Assembly (NCBI GenBank): GCA_900107575.1
Contig: FNQX01000011.1
Span: 44,236 to 108,235 of the forward strand
Reading direction: 5' to 3'
Length of the DNA stretch: 64,000 nt
From: Lachnospiraceae bacterium NK3A20
GTDB taxonomy: Bacteria > Bacillota > Clostridia > Lachnospirales > Lachnospiraceae
Position 1 is the stretch's first letter. Every line of letters starts with the position of its first letter. This document shows, piece by piece, positions 9,124 through 17,089 of the stretch. The position numbers were made by a program, and so were the translations under genes. The notes under the pieces are model-generated. The model did no database searches, was not told the origin of the DNA, and worked only from the letters and a program-made list of their open reading frames with translations.

Positions 9124-9452
9124 TGGACAAAAATCGTATCTTTCCCCGAAGCTTGTCCGATATTACCATCACATCAGCTTCTGCTGCATACTCTCTGGAC
9201 AAAAAACAGGCTCTTTCTACTGGAAATGTCCAAAATATCGGCTTGAAACGGTCTCCACATGCGAACTGTACCCTGGTTTGGACAATTGGAAACGGTTCCG
9301 GTCCGAAAATGTCCAGGAAAACTCCTGTTTTCTGGACAAATATTGTTTCGGAAACGTTACCATTGTCCAAAAGAACTCCTGGAAGACCTTCGAAGGGTTG
9401 TTTTAAGTTAATTTTTGGACATTTTTCTTCTGAAACCGTTTCCGAATGTCCA
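9124..9452. repeat. Array of five 36-37-bp inverted-end elements upstream of the wzz operon
   Basis: Five elements lie at 9124-9159, 9196-9232, 9279-9315, 9333-9369 and 9416-9452. Four are exactly 37 bp, starting TGGACA and ending TGTCCA; the first is 36 bp and ends TGTCCG. The last three have a central GGAAAC/GTTTCC-type palindrome. The gaps are 36, 46, 17 and 46 bp. The 17-bp gap between the third and fourth elements is itself part of an inverted repeat. Together they fill the 424-bp space between the priming transferase gene and wzz on the minus strand. Likely roles are an operator array or a structured leader; this is inference. Confidence 0.8.
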
Positions 9453-9519
9453 AATCGGAACCAAGCCCGCTTTCCCCATGCCCAGATCAAGACTCTCTTC
9501 AAGCCGGAATCATATCCGC

Positions 9520-10905
9520 TCACTCGTCCTTCTCGCCCTGGCGGAGCGCCGTTGTCTGGCCCTCCTCCACGCCTTCGGTGGCGTCCGGGGTGAACAGGAT
9601 CTTGAGCGTGAGGAGCATGAGCTTCAGATCCAGCCAGACGGAATAGTTCTGGATGTAAGTCAGGTCGAGCTTCAATTTATCGTAGGGCGTGGTGTTGTAT
9701 TTGCCATACACCTGGGCGTAGCCGGCAAGGCCCGCCTTCACCTTCATGCGGTAAACAAACTCCGGCATCTCCTCCACGTACTGCGCGATGATCTCGGGGC
9801 GCTCCGGCCGGGGGCCGACGAAAGACATCTCGCCCTTTAAGATGTTGACCAGCTGCGGCAGCTCGTCGATGCGCACCTTGCGGATGAATCTGCCGATCGG
9901 CGTGATCCTTGTATCATGCTCCGACGCAAGCCTAGCCACGCCGTCTCTCTCCGCGTCGACGCGCATACTGCGGAATTTGATAATCTTGAATTCCTTCTGC
10001 CCGATCGTGCAGCGGGTCTGCCGATAGAACACGGGACCTCCGTCGTAGGCCTTGACCAGGATCGCCGTGATGAGGAAAAAGGGCGACGTCAGGATGAGCA
10101 GGATGAGCGCGCAGATGACGTCGATCGACCGCTTGGCAAGGCGCTGGTTGAAGGTCAGCGCATACTCTCTCGTCATGTACAGCGGCGTATCGAAGAGGTG
10201 CAGCTGCTGTGATCCCTTGATGAGAACGTCCGGGATCTTCGGCATCATATACATGCGGATGCCGTTGGAATAGCAGAACTTCATGAGATCATTGCGCTCC
10301 TGCACGGGAATATCCCAGAGGACGACTGCTGTTCTCTCCAGAAGGAGCTTCTCCTTGATCCGATCCAGACCCTCGTGAATGCTGATGTCTTCGCGCACGT
10401 GGTAACGGTCGGGACGGGAGGCGAACTTGCCGCGGATCTCGTCGGTCGGACGGTCGCCGTGCACGAGGAGAAGGTCCGCCGGCGGGAATACCCTCTTGTA
10501 CACCGCGTCACTGAAAATAACCCAGGCGATGCCAATCCCGGTCTGCGCGAGCGTGCACAGAAGGATCGGGATGACGGGCAGCGTCCAGTTGCGAAGGAGC
10601 GAGTCCTGGAAATAGGAAATGATGTTGACGAGAAGGAGCGAGAAAATCTGCGACAGCACCACATCCAGCCGCTTCATGTAGCCCGCGCGCAGGCCGCCGT
10701 ACGTCGCCATGAAGAATACGAGCAGGACAAAATAAATGATCAGGACGAGCAGGTGGCCTTTGATATAGAATTTCAGTTTCAGCCGGACCAGCGGATAGTA
10801 GGAGTTGAACCACAGGATCGCGTAGAGCCCCACCTGCATCAGGATGCCGAGGAGCGGCATTTCCAGCGCTGTTACCTTTTTAATCGAATCGGTTTTATTA
10901 TTCAT
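9520..10905 (-). CDS. Polyprenyl glycosylphosphotransferase (priming sugar transferase)
   Basis: A membrane enzyme that moves a hexose-1-phosphate from a UDP-sugar to undecaprenyl phosphate, the first step of repeat-unit assembly. The N-terminal half has four to five hydrophobic helices and a CoA-binding-like domain. The C-terminal catalytic domain has KRSIDVICALILLI, then PVFYRQTRCTIGQKEF, KFRSMR, the conserved RIDELPQLVNIL and SFVGPRPERPEI. The ATG at 10905 (MNNKTDS) is preferred over the TTG at 10920. It follows the GtrB-like gene by 26 bp. WcaJ/WbaP-like specificity (Glc or Gal) is not resolved. Confidence 0.93.
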   Translation of the reverse strand: MNNKTDSIKKVTALEMPLLGILMQVGLYAILWFNSYYPLVRLKLKFYIKGHLLVLIIYFVLLVFFMATYGGLRAGYMKRLDVVLSQIFSLLLVNIISYFQDSLLRNWTLPVIPILLCTLAQTGIGIAWVIFSDAVYKRVFPPADLLLVHGDRPTDEIRGKFASRPDRYHVREDISIHEGLDRIKEKLLLERTAVVLWDIPVQERNDLMKFCYSNGIRMYMMPKIPDVLIKGSQQLHLFDTPLYMTREYALTFNQRLAKRSIDVICALILLILTSPFFLITAILVKAYDGGPVFYRQTRCTIGQKEFKIIKFRSMRVDAERDGVARLASEHDTRITPIGRFIRKVRIDELPQLVNILKGEMSFVGPRPERPEIIAQYVEEMPEFVYRMKVKAGLAGYAQVYGKYNTTPYDKLKLDLTYIQNYSVWLDLKLMLLTLKILFTPDATEGVEEGQTTALRQGEKDE

Positions 10906-10931
10906 CTGCCTGATTTCCAATCGTGCCGCAC

Positions 10932-11969
10932 TCAGTGGTCGGCATAGCTGGGATCATCCGCGGCCTGCGCGCCTTCCCGCGCACCGCTCCCCGCATGATC
11001 ATCTTCCGGGATCTGTGGGCGCTCCAGATCTTCCCCCTGACCCACCTTCTCGCGGACAAGGTAGATCGGGCGCTGTTTCACCTCGAGATAAGTCTTGGAG
11101 AGGTACTGCCCCACGATGCCCATGCACAACAGCTCAATGCCTGCGATGAGCAGAATGATCATAACGAGAGAGGGCCAGCCGGGCGTCGGATCGCCGAAGA
11201 TCAGCGCACGCAGCCAGATCACGATCATCATAATGAGAGAAACAAGACAGAAAAACACGCCGAAAAAGCTCGCGATCGCAAGCGGCACGGTGCTGTACGC
11301 CACGATGCCGTCGAGCGCATACAGGGTGAGCGACCAGAACGACCACTTGGTCTGCCCGTATTTTCGTTCCACGTTGTCGAACTCAATCCACTTCGTCTTA
11401 TAGCCGACCCAGGAGAACAGGCCCTTGGAGAAGCGGTTGTACTCCGTCACGCGCAGAATCGAATCGACCACCTGCCTTGTCATCAGTCGGAAATCGCGCG
11501 AGCCGTCAACGATCTCCGTCTTGGAGAAACGGTTGATGAGGTGGTAGAAACGCCGCGCGAACCAGCTGCGCACCGGCGGCTCTCCCTCTCTCGTCACACG
11601 CCTGGTCGCCGCCTGATCGTAGCCCTCGAAAAGGTAGCCGAACATTTCGGGCAGGAGCGAGGGCGGGTCCTGCAAATCGGCGTCCATGATCGCGACATAG
11701 TCGCCCTTCGCGGTCTGGAGTCCCGCGTACATGCCGGCCTCCTTGCCGAAATTGCGTGAGAAGGAGACAAGCACCACCTTCGGATCCTTCTCGTGCAGCG
11801 CCTTGACCTTCTGCACGGTGTGATCCCTGGATCCGTCGTCGATGTAGATGAGCTCGTAGTCGAGGTCGTGTTCCTCGAAGAACGGCCGGTTCTTCATGAA
11901 CTCCTCGTAGAAATAATCAATATTCTCTTCTTCGTTGTAGCACGGTACGATCGCGCTGAATAGCTTCAT
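10932..11969 (-). CDS. GtrB-like polyisoprenyl-phosphate glycosyltransferase
   Basis: A 345-aa GT2 enzyme of the DPM1/GtrB type. The catalytic domain has AIVPCYNEEENI, YIDDGSRDHT, FSRNFGKEAG and the catalytic MDADLQDPP. Two C-terminal membrane helices follow (about 235-258 and 270-295). It makes a polyprenyl-phosphate-linked sugar on the inner face for use by a GT-C enzyme outside. The tail after residue 310 is polar and variable. Its ATG overlaps the nth stop by 4 bp. It may serve side-chain glucosylation of the polymer made by this locus, but no GtrA flippase or GT-C partner is visible here. Confidence 0.9.
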   Translation of the reverse strand: MKLFSAIVPCYNEEENIDYFYEEFMKNRPFFEEHDLDYELIYIDDGSRDHTVQKVKALHEKDPKVVLVSFSRNFGKEAGMYAGLQTAKGDYVAIMDADLQDPPSLLPEMFGYLFEGYDQAATRRVTREGEPPVRSWFARRFYHLINRFSKTEIVDGSRDFRLMTRQVVDSILRVTEYNRFSKGLFSWVGYKTKWIEFDNVERKYGQTKWSFWSLTLYALDGIVAYSTVPLAIASFFGVFFCLVSLIMMIVIWLRALIFGDPTPGWPSLVMIILLIAGIELLCMGIVGQYLSKTYLEVKQRPIYLVREKVGQGEDLERPQIPEDDHAGSGAREGAQAADDPSYADH

Positions 11970-12643
11970 GACTCTTTCCCTGCTCTCTGCCGGTCTTTCT
12001 TGTGATCTTTCTCATATTTCCTGCAATATTCCGCAAGGAAACACGCATCGCACCTGGGTGTCGGCGCCTTGCAGATCTCGCGCCCCAGCGTAATCCCCTG
12101 GAGATTGATGAGAATCCAGTGGTCTTTAGGGAGGCATTTCATAAGGTCCTGTTCGACCCTGGCGGGCTCTGTCTCATTGGTGAGCCCCAGGCGGTTGGTA
12201 ACCCGCTTCACGTGCGTGTCGACGACGATACTGGGGTCGTGGAACACATTGCCGCGCACAACATTCGCCGTCTTCCTGCCAACGCCCGGGAGCGATGTCA
12301 ACTCCTCAATGGTGCGCGGTACCTCACCTCCGAACTCGGATACGAGCTTCTTTGCGCAGCCGATGAGATTCCTCGCCTTGGCGTGGTAGAAACCGATGGA
12401 ATGAATGTCCTGTTCCAGTTCTGCAAGATCCGCGTCCGCGAAGGCCTGTACATTCGGATATTTCACGTACAGATCCTTCGTGACCATGTTGACTCTCGCG
12501 TCGGTGCACTGCGCCGAGAGTATCGTGGAAAACAACAGCTGCCAGGCTTTGTCCGGCGCGTAATCCAGGGTTGCTCCCAGATCGGTGCCATAGTGTTCGT
12601 CCAATAGGCGGAGGATACCCTCCACACGTTCTCTTTTCGTCAT
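11966..12643 (-). CDS. nth: Endonuclease III
   Basis: A bifunctional DNA glycosylase/AP lyase of base excision repair that removes oxidised pyrimidines. It has the helix-hairpin-helix LPGVGRKTANVVRG with the catalytic lysine upstream in SAQCTDARVN context, the catalytic aspartate in VVDTHVKRV, and the C-terminal 4Fe-4S ligands (C-x6-C-x2-C-x5-C in CKAPTPRCDACFLAEYC). From the ATG at 12643 it is 225 aa, close to the usual 210-220. The GTG at 12667 is an alternative. A promoter-like pair ends 5 nt before this ATG, which suggests a leaderless message. It is coupled by overlap to the GtrB-like gene. Confidence 0.95.
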   Translation of the reverse strand: MTKRERVEGILRLLDEHYGTDLGATLDYAPDKAWQLLFSTILSAQCTDARVNMVTKDLYVKYPNVQAFADADLAELEQDIHSIGFYHAKARNLIGCAKKLVSEFGGEVPRTIEELTSLPGVGRKTANVVRGNVFHDPSIVVDTHVKRVTNRLGLTNETEPARVEQDLMKCLPKDHWILINLQGITLGREICKAPTPRCDACFLAEYCRKYEKDHKKDRQRAGKES

Positions 12644-12648
12644 ATATT

Positions 12649-12678
12649 CGTATACAATCTCGCGCACTATGCTGTCAC
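12649..12678 (-). promoter_or_regulatory. Putative leaderless promoter of nth
   Basis: On the minus strand GTGACA (12673-12678), an 18-bp spacer and TATACG (12649-12654) lie 5 nt before the ATG at 12643. There is no Shine-Dalgarno sequence at that ATG. The match is imperfect, so confidence is modest. Confidence 0.4.
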
Positions 12679-12753
12679 AGCTGACGGCACTGATATGCGA
12701 GAATTCCTTCTGTAGAATGGCTTCCTTGCCAGTTCGGGATGTATCTATGAAGA

Positions 12754-13938
12754 TTACAACTCCCTGGGGCCGCCGCCGATATCCAGCGTGTAGAAGCTCG
12801 CGGGGTAGCCGACCTTCTCCTCGTAGATTCTGCCGACTGTGGCCTTGAACTCTTCCACTGCCTCATCCTTCACAATGCTGACTGTACAGCCGCCAAAGCC
12901 GCCGCCCGTGATACGACTGCCGAGGACGCCTGGTATTTTCCAGGCCTCTTCTGCCAGAATATCCGCCTCGGGACAGCTCGTCTCGTAGTCGTCGCGCAGG
13001 GAAATGTGGGACTCGTTCATCAGCCGGCCGAAGGTGACAAGATCGCCCGCCTTCAGCGCCGCGACCGCCTGAATCGTGCGCTGGTTCTCATAGACCGCGT
13101 GCTTCGCCCTCCTGCGGCAGACCTCATCCTGAATGAGATCCTTCCCTTCCTCAAACTCCTCGATGGAGAGATCGCCAAGCGTCTTGATGTCATAGCGTTC
13201 CTGCAAATCATGCAGCGCAGCCGTGCTCTGCTCGCGGCGGAGATTGTACTCGCTGTCGACGAGGCTGTGTTTCTTATTCGTGTTCGTGACCTGGAGGCGC
13301 ATCCCGGTCAGCTCCAGCGGCGCATACTCGAATTGGAGCGTTGCGCAGTCGAGGAAGATTGCGTGGTTCTCCCTGCCCATGGCAGAGGCGAACTGATCCA
13401 TAATGCCACAGTTCATGCCGTTGTACTGGTTCTCCGACTGCTGCCCGATGAGAGCAAGGTCCTGATTCGTCACTGCATCAAAGCCGTAGAGCGCGCGGAG
13501 CATACAGCCCGTGAGCACCTCAAGCGACGCTGAGGAAGACAGGCCGGAGCCCGCCGGAATGTCCCCGTAGACCACCATGTCGAACCCGCAGTCCAGCTCA
13601 TAACCGCGCTGCGCAAAGGCCCAGACAACGCCCTTGGGATAGCCGGCCCACCCCTTTTTCTCCAGAGGAACCAGATCATCGAGGCTCGTCAGAGTGACGC
13701 CGGACTTCGGGAAATTGGTGGAATAGAAACGGAGCTTTTGATCATTCCTCTTCCGCGCGGCCGCGTAGGTGCCGAGGGAAATCGCGCACGGGAAGACGTG
13801 ACCGCCGTTGTAGTCCGTGTGCTCGCCGATGAGATTGACCCTGCCGGGCGCGAAGAAATAGCGAACGCCCGCAAGATCCCCGAACTTATCCCTGAAGCCC
13901 TCCTGCACGCGCGCAAGAGGTGTCATTGCTGCTGCCAT
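12754..13938 (-). CDS. galK: Galactokinase
   Basis: A GHMP kinase that phosphorylates galactose at C1 with ATP, the first step of the Leloir pathway. It shows the galactokinase signature GRVNLIGEHTDYNGG, the phosphate-binding PAGSGLSSSASLEV and the C-terminal ITGGGFGGCTVS. From the ATG at 13938 it is 394 aa, the normal size. That start is preferred because GGAGGG lies 7 nt upstream; an ATG at 13962 adds eight residues. No galT or galE is adjacent. Placement next to the polysaccharide genes suggests a supply of UDP-galactose, but this is inference. Confidence 0.95.
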   Translation of the reverse strand: MAAAMTPLARVQEGFRDKFGDLAGVRYFFAPGRVNLIGEHTDYNGGHVFPCAISLGTYAAARKRNDQKLRFYSTNFPKSGVTLTSLDDLVPLEKKGWAGYPKGVVWAFAQRGYELDCGFDMVVYGDIPAGSGLSSSASLEVLTGCMLRALYGFDAVTNQDLALIGQQSENQYNGMNCGIMDQFASAMGRENHAIFLDCATLQFEYAPLELTGMRLQVTNTNKKHSLVDSEYNLRREQSTAALHDLQERYDIKTLGDLSIEEFEEGKDLIQDEVCRRRAKHAVYENQRTIQAVAALKAGDLVTFGRLMNESHISLRDDYETSCPEADILAEEAWKIPGVLGSRITGGGFGGCTVSIVKDEAVEEFKATVGRIYEEKVGYPASFYTLDIGGGPREL

Positions 13939-14030
13939 CTGGTAACCCTCCATATCGTTCATTAATTGTTGCCTGTGATCAGCCTTATATTTTCACAGAC
14001 TTATACCCAGTGCCGCGTATTTTGCGGCAC

Positions 14031-14150
14031 TCGCGGGAGAAAATCGCCAAGGCGATTCCTCGCGAAGGCGATTTCTCGCGATCGAGTCCTCGGAGACGCT
14101 TGCGTCTCCGAGGATCGTTCGGAAGTGACGCATCAGCGTCACTTCCGAAC
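14031..14150. repeat. Cluster of three long palindromic hairpins
   Basis: In the gap between the DUF5722 gene and galK lie three inverted repeats. The first (14031-14085) is imperfect, with arms holding AGAAAATCGCC/GGCGATTTCT. The second (14087-14114) is a 13-bp perfect palindrome around TT. The third (14117-14150) is a 15-bp perfect stem with the loop ATCA. None has a U-tract, so they are not simple terminators. They may act as RNA 3'-end barriers or REP-like elements. Nothing else is visible in 13,963-14,206. Confidence 0.8.
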
Positions 14151-14206
14151 TTTAACACTTTATGATACCAAATAAAGAGGGCGTTGGAAAGCCAGCACGA
14201 CGGGCG

Positions 14207-14237
14207 CAAAAAGAGCCCCCCTGCGGGAGCTCTTCGA
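14207..14237 (-). terminator. Rho-independent terminator after the DUF5722 gene
   Basis: On the minus strand an AAGAGCTCCC stem, a GCAGG-type loop and GGGCTCTTTTT with a T-run lie 23 bp after the stop at 14260. It ends the secreted glycosidase transcript before galK. Confidence 0.8.
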
Positions 14238-14259
14238 AAAAGTGATTCATGATCCTGTA

Positions 14260-15894
14260 TTATCTTGCGTATTTGGCACAGTCCTGCAAAATATCAATCC
14301 CCAGAACGGAGGACGCCTGCGCGATAACAGCGGGATCCTGCGCGCCGACATACCACTGGTACGCCAGCTTCTGCGAGCCATCCGCGTTCAGAAGGCCATA
14401 GTCAAGCCCCTGCGCCACTTCTGCCACATGCGTTCTCTGGCGGTTGATGATAATGCCATTAATGTAGCGATTCGTGGCTGCACGGTTCAGCGCGTACACA
14501 ATGTCCGCCGCCTGATACTGCTCATTGCTGCCCGCTGCCGCAGATGAAGTGAAGCCCACTTCGGAGAGTAGGATCGGTCGGACAGATCCGTCCGGCGACA
14601 GCATCGGCTGCTGGCACATGAAATCGGTGAGAATCTCAATATTCTCCATTGTGACGTAAGCCGAGGTGTTCCTATCGTGCGTTACCTTCGGATTCGCCGG
14701 CATGGCTGCCACGGAAGGCGCGTACAGCGGTACATTGTACGGATGGTTGGACAGCCCCCAGGCAATATTCCCCTCAGAAGCAATGCAGGCATTGAGATCT
14801 GTCAGCATCTCTTTCGCGCCAAAATGGATTGCGGGATTGTCCGAGAGCCATTCCTGATCGGTTGCCACATAGATCTGCGCATTTGCGTTCTGTGATCGGA
14901 TGCCGTTGTAGAATACCCGAACCGTGTCCGCGTAAGCCTTCGAGAAAGACGCCGCGTCCGCCCACTGGCCATTGTTCCACGGATTTCTGGCATTCACTTC
15001 ATTGCCGACAATCCAGTTGTCGATACCCGGAAAATTCTCTCCGAGGAAAGCCGCAAGTGCTTCCAGATGCAGCGCGCCCTGATCGCCCGCATTGAACATA
15101 TAGTAGTTGCCACCCGTCCCTCGTGAGAGTGGATGAACCAGGTCCGGCGCAGCCGCCTCGAGCTGTGGATCGCACAGGAGAATCATGTTGACCTGAATGC
15201 CTGCTGCCTGACAACGCGACATCAGCACCTTGTAGGCACCGACAATGCCGGCATTGAAGTGATAGCTCTTCCCCATGTAGTTGTAGGTAATCCCGGTTCC
15301 GACGAAACTGCTGATCGGAAGATTGTAGGAAATCTTCTTCACGCCCGCTGAGGACAAGGAGCCCATGCCGTTCTCTATCATGCCGGAATCCGGGAGAAGT
15401 CCCTTCACATCGCTGCTGTCCAGACGCGCGTGCGTGTGATCTGCCACAGCCTCCGGATTGGTAATGTACCCCGCATTGGAGAGCTGTGTCAGCTGTCCTT
15501 GGACGACGCCCCGTACAACGAACTTCTTGAACAGCACGGAATCTGCTCTGTCGTTGTTCAGTGCCGTAGTGAACTGCGCGTTTCCTGCCGGCTGCTGCGC
15601 GATCTCCGTTCCCCGGGTTCCGCTCTCCCACACATTTTGCGCGTACAGGTGATACAGGCCGTCATCGGTCGCCTGCATTCCCTCGGCGCAGATCACGACA
15701 TTGCTGCCGCTGATCGCTGCCGATAACGCAACCGGATAAGTGGCTGCAGGAACAGCAGGCGCCGCAGGCGTTATTCTGGTTCCGCCCTTTTTCTTTGCCG
15801 CGAAAACCGGCAAGCCTGCCGCGGTCAGTGACGTGAGCAGCAAGACCGCTGCCGTTGTCAGACCAATCACTCTTGTTGCAAACCTTAGCTTCAT
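14260..15894 (-). CDS. Secreted DUF5722-type glycoside hydrolase-like protein
   Basis: A 544-aa exported protein. The signal peptide covers about residues 1-32 (basic start, VIGLTTAAVLLLTSLTAAG core, cleavage near VFA-A). A small beta domain is followed by a TIM-barrel-like region. WIVGNEVNARN around residue 300 and LLSEVGFTS around 450 fit the acid/base and nucleophile glutamates of clan A glycosidases. I recognise it as DUF5722-like. No anchor is seen, so it is probably released or loosely held. It may act on extracellular glycans. It is a single-gene unit with its own terminator; the substrate is unknown. Confidence 0.8.
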   Translation of the reverse strand: MKLRFATRVIGLTTAAVLLLTSLTAAGLPVFAAKKKGGTRITPAAPAVPAATYPVALSAAISGSNVVICAEGMQATDDGLYHLYAQNVWESGTRGTEIAQQPAGNAQFTTALNNDRADSVLFKKFVVRGVVQGQLTQLSNAGYITNPEAVADHTHARLDSSDVKGLLPDSGMIENGMGSLSSAGVKKISYNLPISSFVGTGITYNYMGKSYHFNAGIVGAYKVLMSRCQAAGIQVNMILLCDPQLEAAAPDLVHPLSRGTGGNYYMFNAGDQGALHLEALAAFLGENFPGIDNWIVGNEVNARNPWNNGQWADAASFSKAYADTVRVFYNGIRSQNANAQIYVATDQEWLSDNPAIHFGAKEMLTDLNACIASEGNIAWGLSNHPYNVPLYAPSVAAMPANPKVTHDRNTSAYVTMENIEILTDFMCQQPMLSPDGSVRPILLSEVGFTSSAAAGSNEQYQAADIVYALNRAATNRYINGIIINRQRTHVAEVAQGLDYGLLNADGSQKLAYQWYVGAQDPAVIAQASSVLGIDILQDCAKYAR

Positions 15895-15930
15895 CTCGTG
15901 TTGTCTCCCCCCTCTGAAGTGAATGCCTGG

Positions 15931-16785
15931 TTACGGCTCGCGGAATACAATGACGCCGACCAGTCCCGGGCCGGTGTTGATGGCCATGGTCGCCGTGATC
16001 TGCTGCTCGAAAAGAATTTCGCTGTTCTTCGTGTGCTCTTCCAGCATCTTCTGCATCTGTACCGCCTCGGAGTGAGCGTCACCCTCCTCGATGACAAGCC
16101 AGGTCTTGTGACCCTGGCAGAATTTCAATATTTCCTCGAGAAGTCGCAGCTTGCCGAATTTCGCGCCGCGGATCTTGGCGACGGTGTAGTAGGTGCCACC
16201 CTCATCACAGGAAATGATGGGTTTGAGTTTCAGCACTTCGCCGACCACGCTCGTCACCTTGCCGATGCGTCCGCCGCGCTGCAGATATCGCAGCGTATCC
16301 ATGTAGAAGAAAACCTTGGAATCGGAACGTTTCTTCTCCAGATTCTCACAGATTTTTCCAAATGGCATTCCCTCCTGTAATTTCTTCGCGGCCCAGATCG
16401 CGAAAATACCAGACCCCATGGAAATATTCTTGGAATCGTATACATAGACATCCAGGTCTTCCTCTTCGCTGGCGGCGAGGCGGATCGTGTTGTACGTTCT
16501 GGAGAGTCCGCTGGAAATCGTCACCGCAATGGCACGCTCGTAGCCTTCGTTTTTCATTTCCTCGAATACATCCATGACCTCCGCGAGGGAAGGCGTGGAC
16601 GTGGACGGGAACTCGTCCGGGAAGCGCTGATACACCATCATGGGATCAATATCGACGCCGTCCATGTAGTCCTTCTCCGGATACATGACACGGAGCGGCA
16701 GGATCTTGATATTCAGCTCTTCTCTGACGTTCTTGGGAATGTCGCAGCCGGAATCGACGAATACGACAGCTTTCTGATCATTCAT
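15931..16785 (-). CDS. DegV family fatty-acid-binding protein
   Basis: A 284-aa DegV-fold protein. DegV (FakB-type) proteins hold a fatty acid for phosphorylation by FakA. The sequence has VVFVDSGCDIPKNV at the start, the TSTPSLAEVMDVFEE block, the ligand-site ISSGLSRTYNT, and YLQRGGRIGKVTSVVGEVLKLKPI. The ATG at 16785 is chosen because GGGG lies just upstream in the same GGGGTTACCAGATG context seen at galK. The frame extends seven codons upstream. No fakA homologue is adjacent, so the lipid role is family inference. Confidence 0.93.
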   Translation of the reverse strand: MNDQKAVVFVDSGCDIPKNVREELNIKILPLRVMYPEKDYMDGVDIDPMMVYQRFPDEFPSTSTPSLAEVMDVFEEMKNEGYERAIAVTISSGLSRTYNTIRLAASEEEDLDVYVYDSKNISMGSGIFAIWAAKKLQEGMPFGKICENLEKKRSDSKVFFYMDTLRYLQRGGRIGKVTSVVGEVLKLKPIISCDEGGTYYTVAKIRGAKFGKLRLLEEILKFCQGHKTWLVIEEGDAHSEAVQMQKMLEEHTKNSEILFEQQITATMAINTGPGLVGVIVFREP

Positions 16786-16936
16786 CTGGTAACCCCTTTT
16801 CCGCACGGCAATGGTGTCTTACCGCGGCGTTTGATGGTCCAGCATCTCTGCCAGCCATGTAGTTTTCAATACTACGTTAATAGAATAACACATCAGTGCG
16901 GGCAATAACAGGGAATTCCCGCGAGATCACAGAAAT

Positions 16937-16963
16937 ATTTGCATCTGTTTTGTATCTGCAAAT
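16937..16963. promoter_or_regulatory. Inverted repeat in the DegV/GH2 divergent region
   Basis: The arms ATTTGCA and TGCAAAT are separated by 13 bp. The element is in the 304-bp gap between the divergent DegV and GH2 genes, just upstream of a TATAAT (16976-16981). A second TATAAT is at 17034-17039. It is a candidate site for the AraC regulator encoded after the GH2 gene. The rest of the gap shows no gene. Confidence 0.4.
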
Positions 16964-17089
16964 TCTTCTATTTCGTATAATTTCATCCTGTTACAGGTGG
17001 AGGCGGAGGTGCTAGGATAGAGTTGTCAGATTGTATAATTATACCTATTTGCTTTTTTCGGCTATGTAAGATGAAGGAGACCTTTCGAT

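Noticed and set aside
9124..9452. CRISPR array
   Set aside because: The elements share only 6-bp ends and their interiors differ; spacing is irregular and no cas gene is near. I saw no CRISPR array elsewhere.
9065..9523. Open frames on both strands across the wzz upstream gap (152 codons minus, 165 codons plus)
   Set aside because: They run through the 37-bp repeat array, overlap both neighbours and have no protein-like pattern or ribosome site. The minus frame does begin with a GTGA overlap, so it is not impossible, but the repeats explain it better.
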